A stretch of DNA of 64,000 nt from Amycolatopsis coloradensis (GTDB taxonomy: Bacteria; Actinomycetota; Actinomycetes; Mycobacteriales; Pseudonocardiaceae): NCBI RefSeq assembly GCF_037997115.1, contig NZ_CP150484.1:3682328-3746327 (forward strand), written 5' to 3'. Under the pieces are notes generated by a model. It was given only the letters and a program-made list of their open reading frames with translations, ran no database searches and was not told the DNA's origin. Made by a program: the position numbers and the translations under genes. Position 1 is the first letter of the stretch; each line of letters begins with the position of its first letter. Of the stretch, positions 42,362 through 51,413 are shown in pieces.

Positions 42362-42916
42362 ATGGGTCTCTCAGTCAGCCTGCGTAGCAGAGCTCTGACC
42401 GAACTGTCGTACCTGGGCAGGGGGAAGCCGTCGGTGGCAGCCGGTGGAGCGGTTGTCCCCGCAGGCACTGTCGACAGCGGGTTCCAGCGTGCCAAGCGCT
42501 TGCGAGCCGAGGCCGCTCGGGTGCGCTCGGCGGCAGGTGAGCACTTGGAGCGCGCAGCGGAGTCGATGGCAGCTGGCGATCCGTCTCTAGCACAGAGACA
42601 CAGAGCTCTCGGTGAAGTGGCTGCCTGTCATTACAGAGCCTACGACGAGCTGGCCGCCGCGTCGGAACATCGGAGCAGAGCCAAGCGGTTCCCGCGCGGC
42701 ATGAAGGCGCGTGAGATCGAGATTCACCGGGCCTACGCGGCGATCCGGCGCGCCGAGGGCCACCGGGAGCGAGGAGAAGAGCTCCGTCGCCGCGACGACG
42801 CCTTCGCGGCGTTGCGTCACCGGGAACTCGCAGGGGAGGCCGAGGAGAAGGCGAGGATCGCCGACCTCCGCGCGTTCGAACTCATGGAAAACGGATCGAA
42901 CGAAGGTTCACCATGA
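42362..42916 (+). CDS. Unknown helical protein, tandem copy 2
   Basis: A 184-residue protein that aligns with copy 1 over its last ~120 residues: RLRAEAARVRSAAGEHLERAAESMAAGD, GEVAACHYRAYDELAAASEHR and AIRRAEGHRERGEELRRRDDAF match RLRDDADRAW..., GEVAAHHGFAYHELANAAEAR and AIRRAEAHHERAAAF. The first ~40 residues are unique. A GTG one codon earlier is an alternative start. It overlaps the following membrane protein gene by 4 nt. Confidence 0.7.
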   Translation: MGLSVSLRSRALTELSYLGRGKPSVAAGGAVVPAGTVDSGFQRAKRLRAEAARVRSAAGEHLERAAESMAAGDPSLAQRHRALGEVAACHYRAYDELAAASEHRSRAKRFPRGMKAREIEIHRAYAAIRRAEGHRERGEELRRRDDAFAALRHRELAGEAEEKARIADLRAFELMENGSNEGSP

Positions 42917-43209
42917 AGACCGGAACTCAGTCACGTCCGATTTTCGGCAGGCCTGATCCGTTCTGCCTGTTCGCCGTGGTCCCCGCCTTCTTGGTGGCGG
43001 TTCTCATGCTTGTGCTGGATCTGTGGGTGCTCGCGAGCGCAGGCTTCGCGTTCGCCGCTTTGATCCTGTTGTTCGATTCTTGGGTGAACCGCCCGGAGCC
43101 CGCCCCAGAGCCGAAACGTCGTGTACGTCGACGAGAAACCTTTCAGCGACCTACACGGCACAATGTTGTTCGTTCTATGAGAACGGCATCGGTGCACCGC
43201 TACCGGTAG
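42913..43209 (+). CDS. Small two-TM membrane protein of unknown function
   Basis: A 98-residue protein with two close membrane segments (CLFAVVPAFLVAVLMLVLDLWV and LASAGFAFAALILLF) and a basic C-terminal tail. The ATGA overlap with the preceding helical protein gene indicates cotranscription. Its 3' end overlaps the convergent HxlR gene by 35 nt. No family recognised. Confidence 0.65.
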   Translation: MKTGTQSRPIFGRPDPFCLFAVVPAFLVAVLMLVLDLWVLASAGFAFAALILLFDSWVNRPEPAPEPKRRVRRRETFQRPTRHNVVRSMRTASVHRYR

Positions 43210-43855
43210 GACTGTTCTCGGCGAAGCGGCTGGTGCCGAGCCATGTGATGGCCTGGCGTACGGAGTTCCGTGGGCCGGTGATGACGATCGCCTTGTCCCG
43301 CAGGGCGTCCAGCCAGTCCTCGTGGCCGAGCCAGACCCTGGCGAGGGCGCCGACCGTGCACTCGATCCGCATCGCTTGCGGACGCTTCGGATCGTGAACG
43401 GTTGCCGCGGTTACCGTCCTGGACAGCACGAGCCACCACCAGCGCGGCCCGGGAGATTCGGTGAACCGGAAGTGAATCGACACGGCCTCGCGTGGAAGCA
43501 GGTAACGGTCGATGCCGCGGGCGACGTCACGGAGAACGAGGGCAGGGTCGAGATCGCCGTGTCGCGGTGGCGGGAGGTGCCGTGCGCCCCAGCGGCCGAG
43601 CGGTTCGACGACTTCGGCCAGCGCCTGGCCTGCTTCGGTCAACTCGGCCCGGCGGGGGCGAAGCACCACGAGACCCGTGGCCTCGAGCTTGCGCAGCCGT
43701 TTGGTCAGCAGGCCGGTCGACATACCCGGAACGCCGGCCGCGATGTCCGTGATCGCGGTGCTGCCGTTCAGCAGCTCGCGGATGATCAACAGCGTCCAGG
43801 GTTCGCCGACCACCTCGGCCGCCAGCGCGATCGGGCAGTGTTGCTCATAGCGCAT
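43175..43855 (-). CDS. HxlR-type regulator with C-terminal sterol-carrier-like domain
   Basis: A 226-residue protein. The N-terminal ~100 residues form an HxlR winged helix: CPIALAAEVVGEPWTLLIIRELLNG then LLTKRLRKLEATGLVVLRPR. The C-terminal part (IHFRFTESPGPRWWWLVLSRT ... CTVGALARVWLGHEDW) resembles an SCP2-like domain, a known pairing. The ATG overlaps the stop of the upstream three-helix gene (TGATG). It probably senses a hydrophobic ligand and represses nearby genes. Confidence 0.85.
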   Translation of the reverse strand: MRYEQHCPIALAAEVVGEPWTLLIIRELLNGSTAITDIAAGVPGMSTGLLTKRLRKLEATGLVVLRPRRAELTEAGQALAEVVEPLGRWGARHLPPPRHGDLDPALVLRDVARGIDRYLLPREAVSIHFRFTESPGPRWWWLVLSRTVTAATVHDPKRPQAMRIECTVGALARVWLGHEDWLDALRDKAIVITGPRNSVRQAITWLGTSRFAENSPTGSGAPMPFS

Positions 43856-44070
43856 CACAACACCTGCACGACTCGGGCGATGCGGTCGCGTGCGAGACGG
43901 TGCAGCATCTCGCCGATCGCCTCGGGCACGATCTGGTCCTTGAGGTCGCGGTGGGTGGCGCGGACGATGGCGCCCACCGCCGAGGGTGACAGCTTCGTCG
44001 AGAACTCGTTGGCCAGCCAGACGGTCACGTCCTCGACGACGTCCTGCGCCTTCGGTGTCTCCACGCTCAT
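43855..44070 (-). CDS. Three-helix-bundle dimerisation-type small protein, copy 2
   Basis: A 71-residue protein paralogous to 39154-39369. EDVTVWLANEFSTKLSPSAVGAIVRATHRDLKDQIVPEA then IGEMLHRLARDRI aligns over the whole length. The ATG is preceded by AGGAGAG. It is translationally coupled to the HxlR-type regulator, suggesting that the small protein modulates it. The function is unknown. Confidence 0.8.
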   Translation of the reverse strand: MSVETPKAQDVVEDVTVWLANEFSTKLSPSAVGAIVRATHRDLKDQIVPEAIGEMLHRLARDRIARVVQVL

Positions 44071-44402
44071 CGCTCTCCTGTTGTGCCTCGATTCTCCGGC
44101 TATTCTTCCGGCTCAGCGCCCAGGTGAACCTGACGACTGTCTGACGATTGCGGTGGGCCGTGGTCGACGATGTCGGGAGGAGTGCCGCTCGTGGCAGGCG
44201 CAGTTCCGTCTCACCACAAGCGGTGAGGAGCGTACAAACGACCACGTCATGGCCAAGGTCCATTTGGCCCTGGCTTCAGCGTCATGTGAAGGTGGATCGC
44301 AAGGGAGTTGTCAGGTCAGGGCGTTCGGGCAGCCATCACACTGGGGTGGAAGGTCCCCGCCGGAATGGGCGGGGATGCCGGACGACAGGATTTTCCAACG
44401 GT
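44071..44402. other. Intergenic region with no recognised gene
   Basis: About 330 bp between the divergent three-helix gene and the SPW-repeat gene. No reading frame has recognisable motifs. It presumably carries divergent promoters. Confidence 0.5.
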
Positions 44403-44867
44403 ATGAAATCGCGCTCGCCCGAAGCGAATACAACTGACCGGAACAGTGCCGAGGCGGGCGAAGCGAGCCGATTGGCTCCTGCTGTCGCGGGAGCGTGTAC
44501 GTTCCTTGCCGGGGTCTGGCTGACACTTTCGCCCTTTGTGCTCGATCATGAGTACACGGGGACCGGATTCGACGGGCTCTGGAACGACGCGCTGGTGGGC
44601 ATCGCGCTGATAGTGACCGGCTCCGCGCGGCTGGTGGAACCCCTTGCGGCTTCACGCTGGTCGTCATTGCCGCCTGCTCTCGGGCTGTGGCTCATCGCGG
44701 CACCTTTCGTCCTGGGCTACAACGACGGAACGCCGGCGCCTGGGGCGACGACGAGTGACCTCGCGGTCGGTGTCTTCTTGCTGCTCGTCTGGCTCGTCAT
44801 CTCCGGTTCTCGAGAAGAGGATCGGGCGGACGGTGACATTGAGGGCTTCGAGCGAAGTAGAGAGTGA
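44403..44867 (+). CDS. SPW-repeat membrane protein
   Basis: A 154-residue protein with four membrane segments in two repeats: LAGVWLTLSPFVLDH with GLWNDALVGIALIVTG, then LGLWLIAAPFVLGYND with SDLAVGVFLLLVWLVISGS. The Ser-Pro-Phe/Ala-Pro-Phe signatures place it in the SPW family. The role of the family is unknown. The start ATG follows a stretch without a strong ribosome site. Confidence 0.85.
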   Translation: MKSRSPEANTTDRNSAEAGEASRLAPAVAGACTFLAGVWLTLSPFVLDHEYTGTGFDGLWNDALVGIALIVTGSARLVEPLAASRWSSLPPALGLWLIAAPFVLGYNDGTPAPGATTSDLAVGVFLLLVWLVISGSREEDRADGDIEGFERSRE

Positions 44868-45102
44868 GACTGTGCAGCCGACCGGCGGCCGGAGTGCTCG
44901 ATCGAGAGGACCAGTGGATAGGACGGGTGTTCGTCGGCCACGGCCGGTGTTGTGCGGGCGAGCCAGGCCGAGTCAGACCAAGCGGAAAGGCCTAGTTTGT
45001 CAGGACCCGCGGGCGATGTCGTCATTTCGCGAACGCTGTCGTATGGACGTCGTAAACGACACCGCGGTGAGATCTCTGCGCGTCTTCGGCTTGCCGCTCG
45101 GT
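44868..45102. other. Intergenic region with no recognised gene
   Basis: Nothing with coding character was seen here. Together with the TetR remnant that follows, it separates the SPW gene from the caspase/hydrolase operon. Confidence 0.45.
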
Positions 45103-45205
45103 TCAGGTGCGCAGGCCCTGCAGCACGATCGCGAGACCGAGTCGGAATTCCGTGTCGGGCGTGACGCCGGTAGGCCGAGGGTTGGCGGTGAACCGTAGCC
45201 CGTGC
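45103..45205 (-). pseudogene. C-terminal tail of a TetR-type regulator
   Basis: The minus-strand frame ending at 45103 reads LRFTANPRPTGVTPDTEFRL followed by GLAIVLQGLRT, which matches the last helix of TetR_C-type ligand domains. An in-frame stop lies about 100 nt upstream, and no DNA-binding domain is found, so only the tail remains. Confidence 0.5.
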
Positions 45206-45213
45206 GCAGGCTG

Positions 45214-46050
45214 TCAGCCATTACGTCGTGAGTACTCCGTCAATACCGATGCCACGCGTGCGCAGGACAGGTAGTTCGACACGAGGTGGAAGTCAAAGGC
45301 ATGGGCGACGCTGTGCTCGTCGACGTCCACGTCCGCGAAACGCCGGGAAACGCCGAAGGGCGGTACAGCCACCAGATCGCCTGGATCGGCGAGGTTCACC
45401 CACCGGGCCACGCCAGGTGGTCGCGCTCCGCGACCGTCCGCCGGCGGCGGGCACAGCCGAGGGAAGACCGCATGCGGTAAGGCCAGGGGTGAACCGAGGG
45501 TGATGAGCAGGTCGACCGGAACGTCCTGACATTCCCACAGCGCTTCGTAGGCGACGACCGACCCGAGCGAATGTGCGATGACCACTTTTGCGTGCCTGGA
45601 ACGAAGAGTGTGGACCACGCGTTCCCGGGCAGCTGTTCGTGCCGAGTCGTCGTCGGGGTTCAGGTAGGCCGCGACTTCCCGGAAGAAGGTCGCAACGAAC
45701 ATATTGACCAGGCGTGGGGAGAGCCCGCGTCGTTCCGCAACCCAGGACAGAACTTGACGTAGTGGCCAGGTACCCCAGCCCTGACGGCCTTGGATGGGGA
45801 GATCGAGGCTTTCGAGCCAAGCCCGCAGCATCTGCTCGGCTTCCGGGGGAAGGTTGTCGAGGTCGTCGCCGCCCTGCCTGCCCGGTGCTCGCAGCTGGTC
45901 GGCGTAGTAGGCGACATCGATGGATTGGATGGCCGGAAAGCCGGTTGAGAGGTGCCGTCGCCAGACGGTGGAGAGCTGCAGAGCGGCGTGCTCCACCGTC
46001 TCACCGGGCCGGTGATTTCCGACGCCATGTACGCCGATGATCTGGAGCAT
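45214..46050 (-). CDS. Alpha/beta hydrolase (lipase-like), partner of caspase-WD40 protein
   Basis: A 278-residue protein. It starts with MLQIIGVHGVGNHRPGETV, a class-specific oxyanion segment, and has the nucleophile elbow AHSLGSVVAYEAL and a late segment WVNLADPGDLVAVP that may provide the acid. A His near the C-terminus (SVAHAFDFH) could complete the triad. No signal peptide or TM segment. The ATG overlaps the stop of the caspase/WD40 gene (TGATG), so they are translationally coupled. In such pairs the hydrolase could be the effector, for example a phospholipase, but the substrate is not known. Confidence 0.82.
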   Translation of the reverse strand: MLQIIGVHGVGNHRPGETVEHAALQLSTVWRRHLSTGFPAIQSIDVAYYADQLRAPGRQGGDDLDNLPPEAEQMLRAWLESLDLPIQGRQGWGTWPLRQVLSWVAERRGLSPRLVNMFVATFFREVAAYLNPDDDSARTAARERVVHTLRSRHAKVVIAHSLGSVVAYEALWECQDVPVDLLITLGSPLALPHAVFPRLCPPPADGRGARPPGVARWVNLADPGDLVAVPPFGVSRRFADVDVDEHSVAHAFDFHLVSNYLSCARVASVLTEYSRRNG

Positions 46051-49000
46051 CAACGCCCTTTCGCGATGTGATCGAGGGTCAGGACATCCTGGCCTGTGCA
46101 GACCACGAGGCCGTTGTCCGGAGTGATGTCGAGGGCCCATACCGGCGCAGGCATCGTCAGAACCTCGCTGCATTGGCCGGTACCGAGGTCCCATACCCGG
46201 ACTGCCCGGTCGAACCCGCCGCTGATGGCGGTCGGCCGTTCGTCGATCTCGGTGCATACGACAGCCGCGATCCAGTCACTGTGTCCCGCCAGTGGCTCAG
46301 CGATGGGTCGGCCGCTCCTGAGATTCCAAAGCCGGATCAGGTAGTCGTCCCCGCCGGTCACCGCGACCGGATCGCCGTCCAGCATGGTGCAGGCGACCGC
46401 GTAAACCCGGTCACGGTGATCCCGCGACGGTGGATGCACAAGCGTCCCGTCGGTCAGATCCCAAACTCTTACGGCGTGATCGTTGCTCACCGTGACGGCG
46501 ACAGGGCGTCCGTCGATGCTCGTCGAAGCGATCGCCCGGCTCCACCGGTGATCGATCGCAGGGGCGTCCAGGACAGCGCCGGTGGCGGGGTCCCAGAACC
46601 GTACGCATTCGTCTCCGCACACGATCATGGCTGTCCGGCCGCCCACTTCGGAGCAGGTGATCGCGTTGATCCACCCGATGGCCAGGTCGGTGCTACCGAC
46701 CAGCGCTCCTGTCCTGGTGTCCCAAGCCCGAACGGATCCGTCCGCACCGCCGGTCACGGCCAACCGCATGCCGTCGACGTCCGCGAGCGCGACGGAGGAG
46801 ACGACGCCGGATGCCCCCGCGAACGGCTTGCCGATTCGCTCTCCGGTGCTCAAGTCGAATTGCCACGCATGGCCGTTACTTCCCGCGGCGACCACGATCC
46901 CGGCGCTTTCGCTGCCGGAAGAGGTCACCGCGGTGGCCCAGCTTCTTTCGTCGTCGAAGGGCAGGGTGGACGCCCAACGAGGGATCCAGCCACCGGACTG
47001 GATGTCCGAGGCGATCCGGCGTCCCAGCTCCGCGTCACCATGACGAGCGGCTTCGACTGCGAGGACCCAGCGGCGGACTGCCAGGGGCTCGTTCCCGAAC
47101 GCCCAGCGTCGGAGTGCTTGCAAATACATGTCGCCGCGCAACCGGGCGGCTGTGTCCTGCGCGCGGTAAAGCTCGGGCACAAGACTTCGGCCGTCGGCAT
47201 GGAGGAGGAATTCGATGTCGAGAAGCAGCTCGTCGACGCGGCCGGCTTCGATGGCGTGGTGGATCACGTGGCGCAGAAGATAGGGTGGGACCGAGGACCA
47301 GCTGCCCCAGCGGCCCGCCCGCACAGCTCCGAGCAGCCGGTCGAAGACGGCGCCGGAGCCTGCCCGGATGTCTTCTGCTCCGTCGGCCTCCGCCGTGCTG
47401 CCGGACATCGGGCGCAAGCGGAGGTAGTCGGCGAGACTCTGGTGCAGCAGGCGGTAGAGCGTCGTGCCGTCCTGTTCGACCGTCGTCCGCAGATAGAACC
47501 TGACAGCGTCAAGGAGAGCGCGGACCCGGTCCTCGGTGGCTGTAGCGCAGAATCCTTCGGCGAGGAAGCCGATGACCTCGGCGGGAGCACCTTCACCGAC
47601 TGTGTGCGCCACCGCGGCCAGCGTCGCGCGGAGCTCGGCGCGATCAGGCCGCGCGCCCAGTTCCAGTTCCAGGACTTCAGGCAGACTGCGTGGCGCCGTC
47701 GCACCCAGTTTTTCGGCCTCGACGAGGGAAGTCACCGGCGCTAGATGGCCGAGGTACCCCACGAACATCCCTGCGACGAGAAAGGCGCCCCATGCGGACT
47801 GGTTCGACCTCCTTCGGAGCCCGACGAGACGAGTGGCCATGGTGGTGGCGAGGTGTTCCCGTACAGGCCGCTGATCGGCCGAGTCGTAGCCCGGCATGTC
47901 CGCGAGCCGGGTTCGGAGGTACTCCTGGAGGTCGTAGCGGAGTTCGACGCGAGAGACGGTGTCCAGGTCCGTCAGCCCGTGGTCCTCAGCGGCGATCTTC
48001 CGGAGCAGCTGGAACTCCTGCCAGGGCCGGAAGCCGACCAGCAGCCTGCAGACAGGGGTGTCATCGAGGTGCCGTGCACCGACGAGAGGCATGAGGAAGT
48101 CCCTGATCATCCGGTTCGGGTCCAAGGCCTCGTCGACGGCATCGACGACGATGACCGGCGTGACCGCGAGGCCTGCCAGCTCTGTGATCAGCCCCGCGAC
48201 AGAGCGGCTTTGGCTCGGGCGAGGCAGGCCGAACTGCCTGACCAGCGAGTCGACCAGCTCGGGGACCCGGCGTTGGCGTGCGTGAACCGCTCCGAGATAA
48301 GGGTTGCGTGACGGGCAACCTGCCGCTTCCAGGCGGGCTCGTACGTGCGGTACCGCAGCCGCGAGGACCGGATGCGCGGCGCAGACCAGCGCTCCGAGCA
48401 AGGCGGACTTGCCGACCCCTGGGCTTCCGGTCACGACGCGGAGGCCGCTGCCGGGGTCGGCACCGTCCATCCAGCGGGCCAGGTCTCGCAGCTGCCGGCG
48501 GCGGCCGGCGAAATGCGAACCGACCCGGCCGAGGAAGTGCTCCGCGTCGAAGACGTCGTCGAGTTCGTCGAGGAAGCTTCGCAGCGGTGACTCGATGGCT
48601 TGGCGTGCCAGGCGCTGAGGGTCGTCGACAAAGCGGGGGTTGGGAAAGAACGGTAGCTCGGGAACATCCTGTGCGGGATCGAGCGGCGTAGCGTGTACCC
48701 GCTGAGGCAGACCCGGCATCGCCTCGACTCGTTCAGCGATCCTCCTCGCGAACGCCGGGAACGAAACGTATCTCCTGCTCGGGTCGGTACCGAGGCCGTC
48801 CACGGCCAGCTGTTTCAGTACTTCGGCCACCGACCGGCTGAACCGCCCGTCGAAGGCGTCTTCGTCCGGCCCGGCCCCCGCGATCACCCAAGCCCTGGCG
48901 TCACGTCCAGCCCGTGCGACAAGCCACGGCAGGCGGGCCGCACGGCCCGCTCGGCAGAGGTCGAGAAGGAACAGCGCCGGTGCGCGACGTTGCTGTGCGG

Positions 49001-49379
49001 TCGAAATCCACTCGCTGACGTTGGTACCCAGACCAGGGCGGCCGTTGGCCGGGACCACATCGAGGCGCTGATCGTCGTCACCGATGTCGCCATGAGAGAC
49101 GACGTGGACGACGAGACACGCTTCTCCATCCTCGAGCTCACGATCGATCGCGCCGACCAAATCGCGGCGATCGGGATTGTGAAGAGTTGTTGCTTCGTAC
49201 TGCAAGTTCGTCAAAGCATGGCTGACGGACTCGGTCACCTCGTTGGCGAAATCGAGTGGAGGCCACCCCGAGTCGTCGAGTGCTGGTTCTTCGCCTGCAG
49301 GAACCTGCGTGGAGAATTCCCCGACCCCGATGAGCAGCGCTCGTTGCGCGCCTGCCCGTCCAGGCAGTTCTGGCGTCAT
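46050..49379 (-). CDS. Caspase-like domain + STAND-type NTPase + WD40 repeats
   Basis: A 1109-residue protein. Residues ~1-230 form a C14 caspase-like fold: RALLIGVGEF, the catalytic His in VVHVVSHGD and the Cys in LFLLDLCRAGRA. Residues ~300-700 hold an NTPase: Walker A VVTGSPGVGKSALLG and Walker B VTPVIVVDAVDE, followed by helical segments including one hydrophobic stretch (AWGAFLVAGMFVGYLG). From ~850 to the end there are about six WD40 blades (VRAWDTRTG, VRFWDPATG, VRVWDLTDG, IRLWNLRSG, VRVWDLGTG). This is an NLR-like layout: protease effector, switch, sensor. I chose the ATG at 49379, beyond which the frame is unconserved. It is the first gene of an operon with the hydrolase. Confidence 0.9.
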   Translation of the reverse strand: MTPELPGRAGAQRALLIGVGEFSTQVPAGEEPALDDSGWPPLDFANEVTESVSHALTNLQYEATTLHNPDRRDLVGAIDRELEDGEACLVVHVVSHGDIGDDDQRLDVVPANGRPGLGTNVSEWISTAQQRRAPALFLLDLCRAGRAARLPWLVARAGRDARAWVIAGAGPDEDAFDGRFSRSVAEVLKQLAVDGLGTDPSRRYVSFPAFARRIAERVEAMPGLPQRVHATPLDPAQDVPELPFFPNPRFVDDPQRLARQAIESPLRSFLDELDDVFDAEHFLGRVGSHFAGRRRQLRDLARWMDGADPGSGLRVVTGSPGVGKSALLGALVCAAHPVLAAAVPHVRARLEAAGCPSRNPYLGAVHARQRRVPELVDSLVRQFGLPRPSQSRSVAGLITELAGLAVTPVIVVDAVDEALDPNRMIRDFLMPLVGARHLDDTPVCRLLVGFRPWQEFQLLRKIAAEDHGLTDLDTVSRVELRYDLQEYLRTRLADMPGYDSADQRPVREHLATTMATRLVGLRRRSNQSAWGAFLVAGMFVGYLGHLAPVTSLVEAEKLGATAPRSLPEVLELELGARPDRAELRATLAAVAHTVGEGAPAEVIGFLAEGFCATATEDRVRALLDAVRFYLRTTVEQDGTTLYRLLHQSLADYLRLRPMSGSTAEADGAEDIRAGSGAVFDRLLGAVRAGRWGSWSSVPPYLLRHVIHHAIEAGRVDELLLDIEFLLHADGRSLVPELYRAQDTAARLRGDMYLQALRRWAFGNEPLAVRRWVLAVEAARHGDAELGRRIASDIQSGGWIPRWASTLPFDDERSWATAVTSSGSESAGIVVAAGSNGHAWQFDLSTGERIGKPFAGASGVVSSVALADVDGMRLAVTGGADGSVRAWDTRTGALVGSTDLAIGWINAITCSEVGGRTAMIVCGDECVRFWDPATGAVLDAPAIDHRWSRAIASTSIDGRPVAVTVSNDHAVRVWDLTDGTLVHPPSRDHRDRVYAVACTMLDGDPVAVTGGDDYLIRLWNLRSGRPIAEPLAGHSDWIAAVVCTEIDERPTAISGGFDRAVRVWDLGTGQCSEVLTMPAPVWALDITPDNGLVVCTGQDVLTLDHIAKGR

Positions 49380-49562
49380 GCCGAGACCCGTTCTCCCTCT
49401 GTAGTTCTGACCGGGCAACGTTACGCAAGCGTGCGGTGACATCTGAATACGGGTGCTGCAGGGAACCGCATTCTGACATCTCGATCGCGCCAGGTTCGCC
49501 AGCGCACTGCGAGATCGTTCTCGAATAGTCGACTTCAATGCAGATTTCGAAGACAGCCGGTA

Positions 49563-50740
49563 GTGAAACGATCATTTCGCGTACGTGGCTGGAGTCGGCC
49601 GACCACGGTAGCGGCCGTTGTCCGGTCTCCTGCGTGGACACCACAGTGGCGACTTCGAGAGAATCCCTTCGTCCAATGGCAACGAAGGTGTTACGCGCTC
49701 TACCTCTGGCACTGGCCGGTCCTGGTCTACTACCTCGTCGCGCGTGACGGGGAAGAGGTCGGGCTGCGCGGTGGCGCGGTGATCATCGCACTGGCGTTCG
49801 TCCTCGCCGTGCTGACCCATCACCTGGTCGAGAAGCCGGTTCGGTGTCCTGGCGATGGCCATGGTGCTCGCGGCGTGCGGTGACAATCCCGATCACCCCG
49901 GTGCCGTCGCGCGGACGACCGGGTTCACCTACTGGGGCTCGGCGGACGTGAAACCAGTGCCGTCGTTCGTCGCGGTGTCCGAAGACTGGGCGGGGATCGA
50001 CCCGGCCCGGTGCGGAACCTCGCCGCGCAACGCCGATCTCGAAGTCTGTACGTCGCAGACCACGGGGCATCCCACTCGCCGGATCGTGGTCGCCGGCGAC
50101 TCGCACGCCGGGCAGTTCCTCGGCGCCCTCCTCCCCATCGCCGAGAAGAAGAACTGGGAGGTCACGTCCATCCTCCGCGGCGGCTGCCCGTTCTCCACCG
50201 ACTCCGACGCCGTACCGGGCGACCAGTCCTGCATCGACTGGAACACCGCCGTGGTGGACGAAATCGTCACCACCCGTCCCGACACGGTGATGAAGATCGG
50301 CACCGGGAACTAAAACCTGGCGTCGAGGAACGGGCCCGCCCGGGTACATCGCCCAATGGCGAAAGGTCGAGGAGGCTGGAATCCCGGTGCTGGCGGTGCG
50401 AGACAATCCCGCTTCGGCCAAGCTCCCGCCACCTGTGCCGAGATCCGCGGCATCGCGGCGCCCGAACGCGCCACACCGCGGTCGGAGCTCTACGCTGAGC
50501 GGCCGCCATACGAAGCGCTCTCGGATCTGCCGCCGAACGTGCGGTTCCTCGACTTCAGCGACTACTTCTGCACGGCCGAGGTCTGCCCGCCGGTGATCGG
50601 CAACGTGCTCGTCTACCTCGACGACAACCACGTAGCGGTACCAACATGTCGACGATGTCGGCCATCGCGGACAAGGCGATCACCGAGGCGCTCGGCTGGG
50701 CCGACGATCACGCGGAGGAACCGCGGCCCGGCGGCTGACT
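49563..50740 (+). pseudogene. Decayed acyltransferase-3/SGNH gene
   Basis: Pieces in order but in several frames: the last TMs of an acyltransferase-3 domain (RRCYALYLWHWPVLVYYLVAR, LTHHLVEKPVR), then an extracytoplasmic SGNH part with IVVAGDSHAGQFLGALLPIA and CIDWNTAVVDEIV (ending at a stop at 50313), then VEEAGIPVLAVRDNP in another frame, and last NVRFLDFSDYFC with YLDDNH. The first ~300 residues are missing. OafA-type enzymes O-acylate cell-surface sugars. At least three frameshifts make it a pseudogene. Confidence 0.75.
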
Positions 50741-50784
50741 TCAGGATCGGCAGAACTCAGCTCACCTTGACGAGACTGAACGAG

Positions 50785-50802
50785 TGTTCAATACTTTGAA
50801 CA
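50785..50802 (+). promoter_or_regulatory. Palindromic operator overlapping the TetR start codon
   Basis: TGTTCAA-TACT-TTGAACA is a perfect 7-bp inverted repeat whose last base is the first base of the ATG at 50802. A palindrome here is in the expected position for TetR autoregulation. If an upstream GTG at 50784 were the start, the operator would be inside the gene, which is less likely. Confidence 0.65.
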
Positions 50803-51413
50803 TGCGTTTAACCTCTGATCTGACCGCGCGGGCCCGGATCCGCGACGCCGCGTTGGCCAGATTCGGCGCCGACGGCATCGCGGGGACCTCGGTGCGGGCG
50901 GTGGCCGCGGATGTGGGGGTGTCGCCGGGGCTGGTGCTGCACCATTTCGGCTCGAAGGACGGGTTGCGGCAGGCGTGTGACGACCACGTGCTCGATGCGA
51001 TCCGCTCCGGTGGCGAGGCGGGGACCGACGCGCTGGGAGAGGTGTTGCAGGCCGCCACGCCGGTGCGGCGGTATCTGGCCCGGGCCTTCCTGGACGGGTC
51101 GAGTGGCGCGTCCGCCCTGTTCACCGAGATCGTGGATCGCACCGAGGCATGGCTGGCCGACGGTGAGCGCGAAGGGTGGGTGCGCTCCTCGGACGACTCC
51201 CGGGCGCGCGCCGTCGTGTATGTGTCGTGGCTGCTGGCGCCCCTCGTACTCGGCGATCACGTCGGACGGCTGCTTGGCGGGGATCCGGCGGAGACCGCGA
51301 CCGCGGTCCGGGGAGCCAAGGCGGGGCTGGAGATTCTGACCAACGGCCTGTTCGCCGATGACCGGTGGCTGTCCGCCTACGCCGCCATCAACGGCGAGGA
51401 GCGAGCGAAGTGA
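50802..51413 (+). CDS. TetR-family transcriptional regulator
   Basis: A 203-residue regulator. The DNA-binding domain reads RIRDAALARFGADGIAGTSVRAVAADVGVSPGLVLHHFGSKDGL, complete with recognition helix. The C-terminal ligand domain is of the TetR_C type seen in many actinomycetes. The start ATG is within a palindrome. The stop overlaps the GTG of the glycosyltransferase gene (GTGA), so regulator and target are cotranscribed. Ligand unknown. Confidence 0.9.
   Translation: MRLTSDLTARARIRDAALARFGADGIAGTSVRAVAADVGVSPGLVLHHFGSKDGLRQACDDHVLDAIRSGGEAGTDALGEVLQAATPVRRYLARAFLDGSSGASALFTEIVDRTEAWLADGEREGWVRSSDDSRARAVVYVSWLLAPLVLGDHVGRLLGGDPAETATAVRGAKAGLEILTNGLFADDRWLSAYAAINGEERAK

Noticed and set aside
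46068..47744. 558-codon plus-strand frame opposite the WD40 region
   Set aside because: Shadow frame; the minus strand has periodic WD motifs and an intact P-loop.
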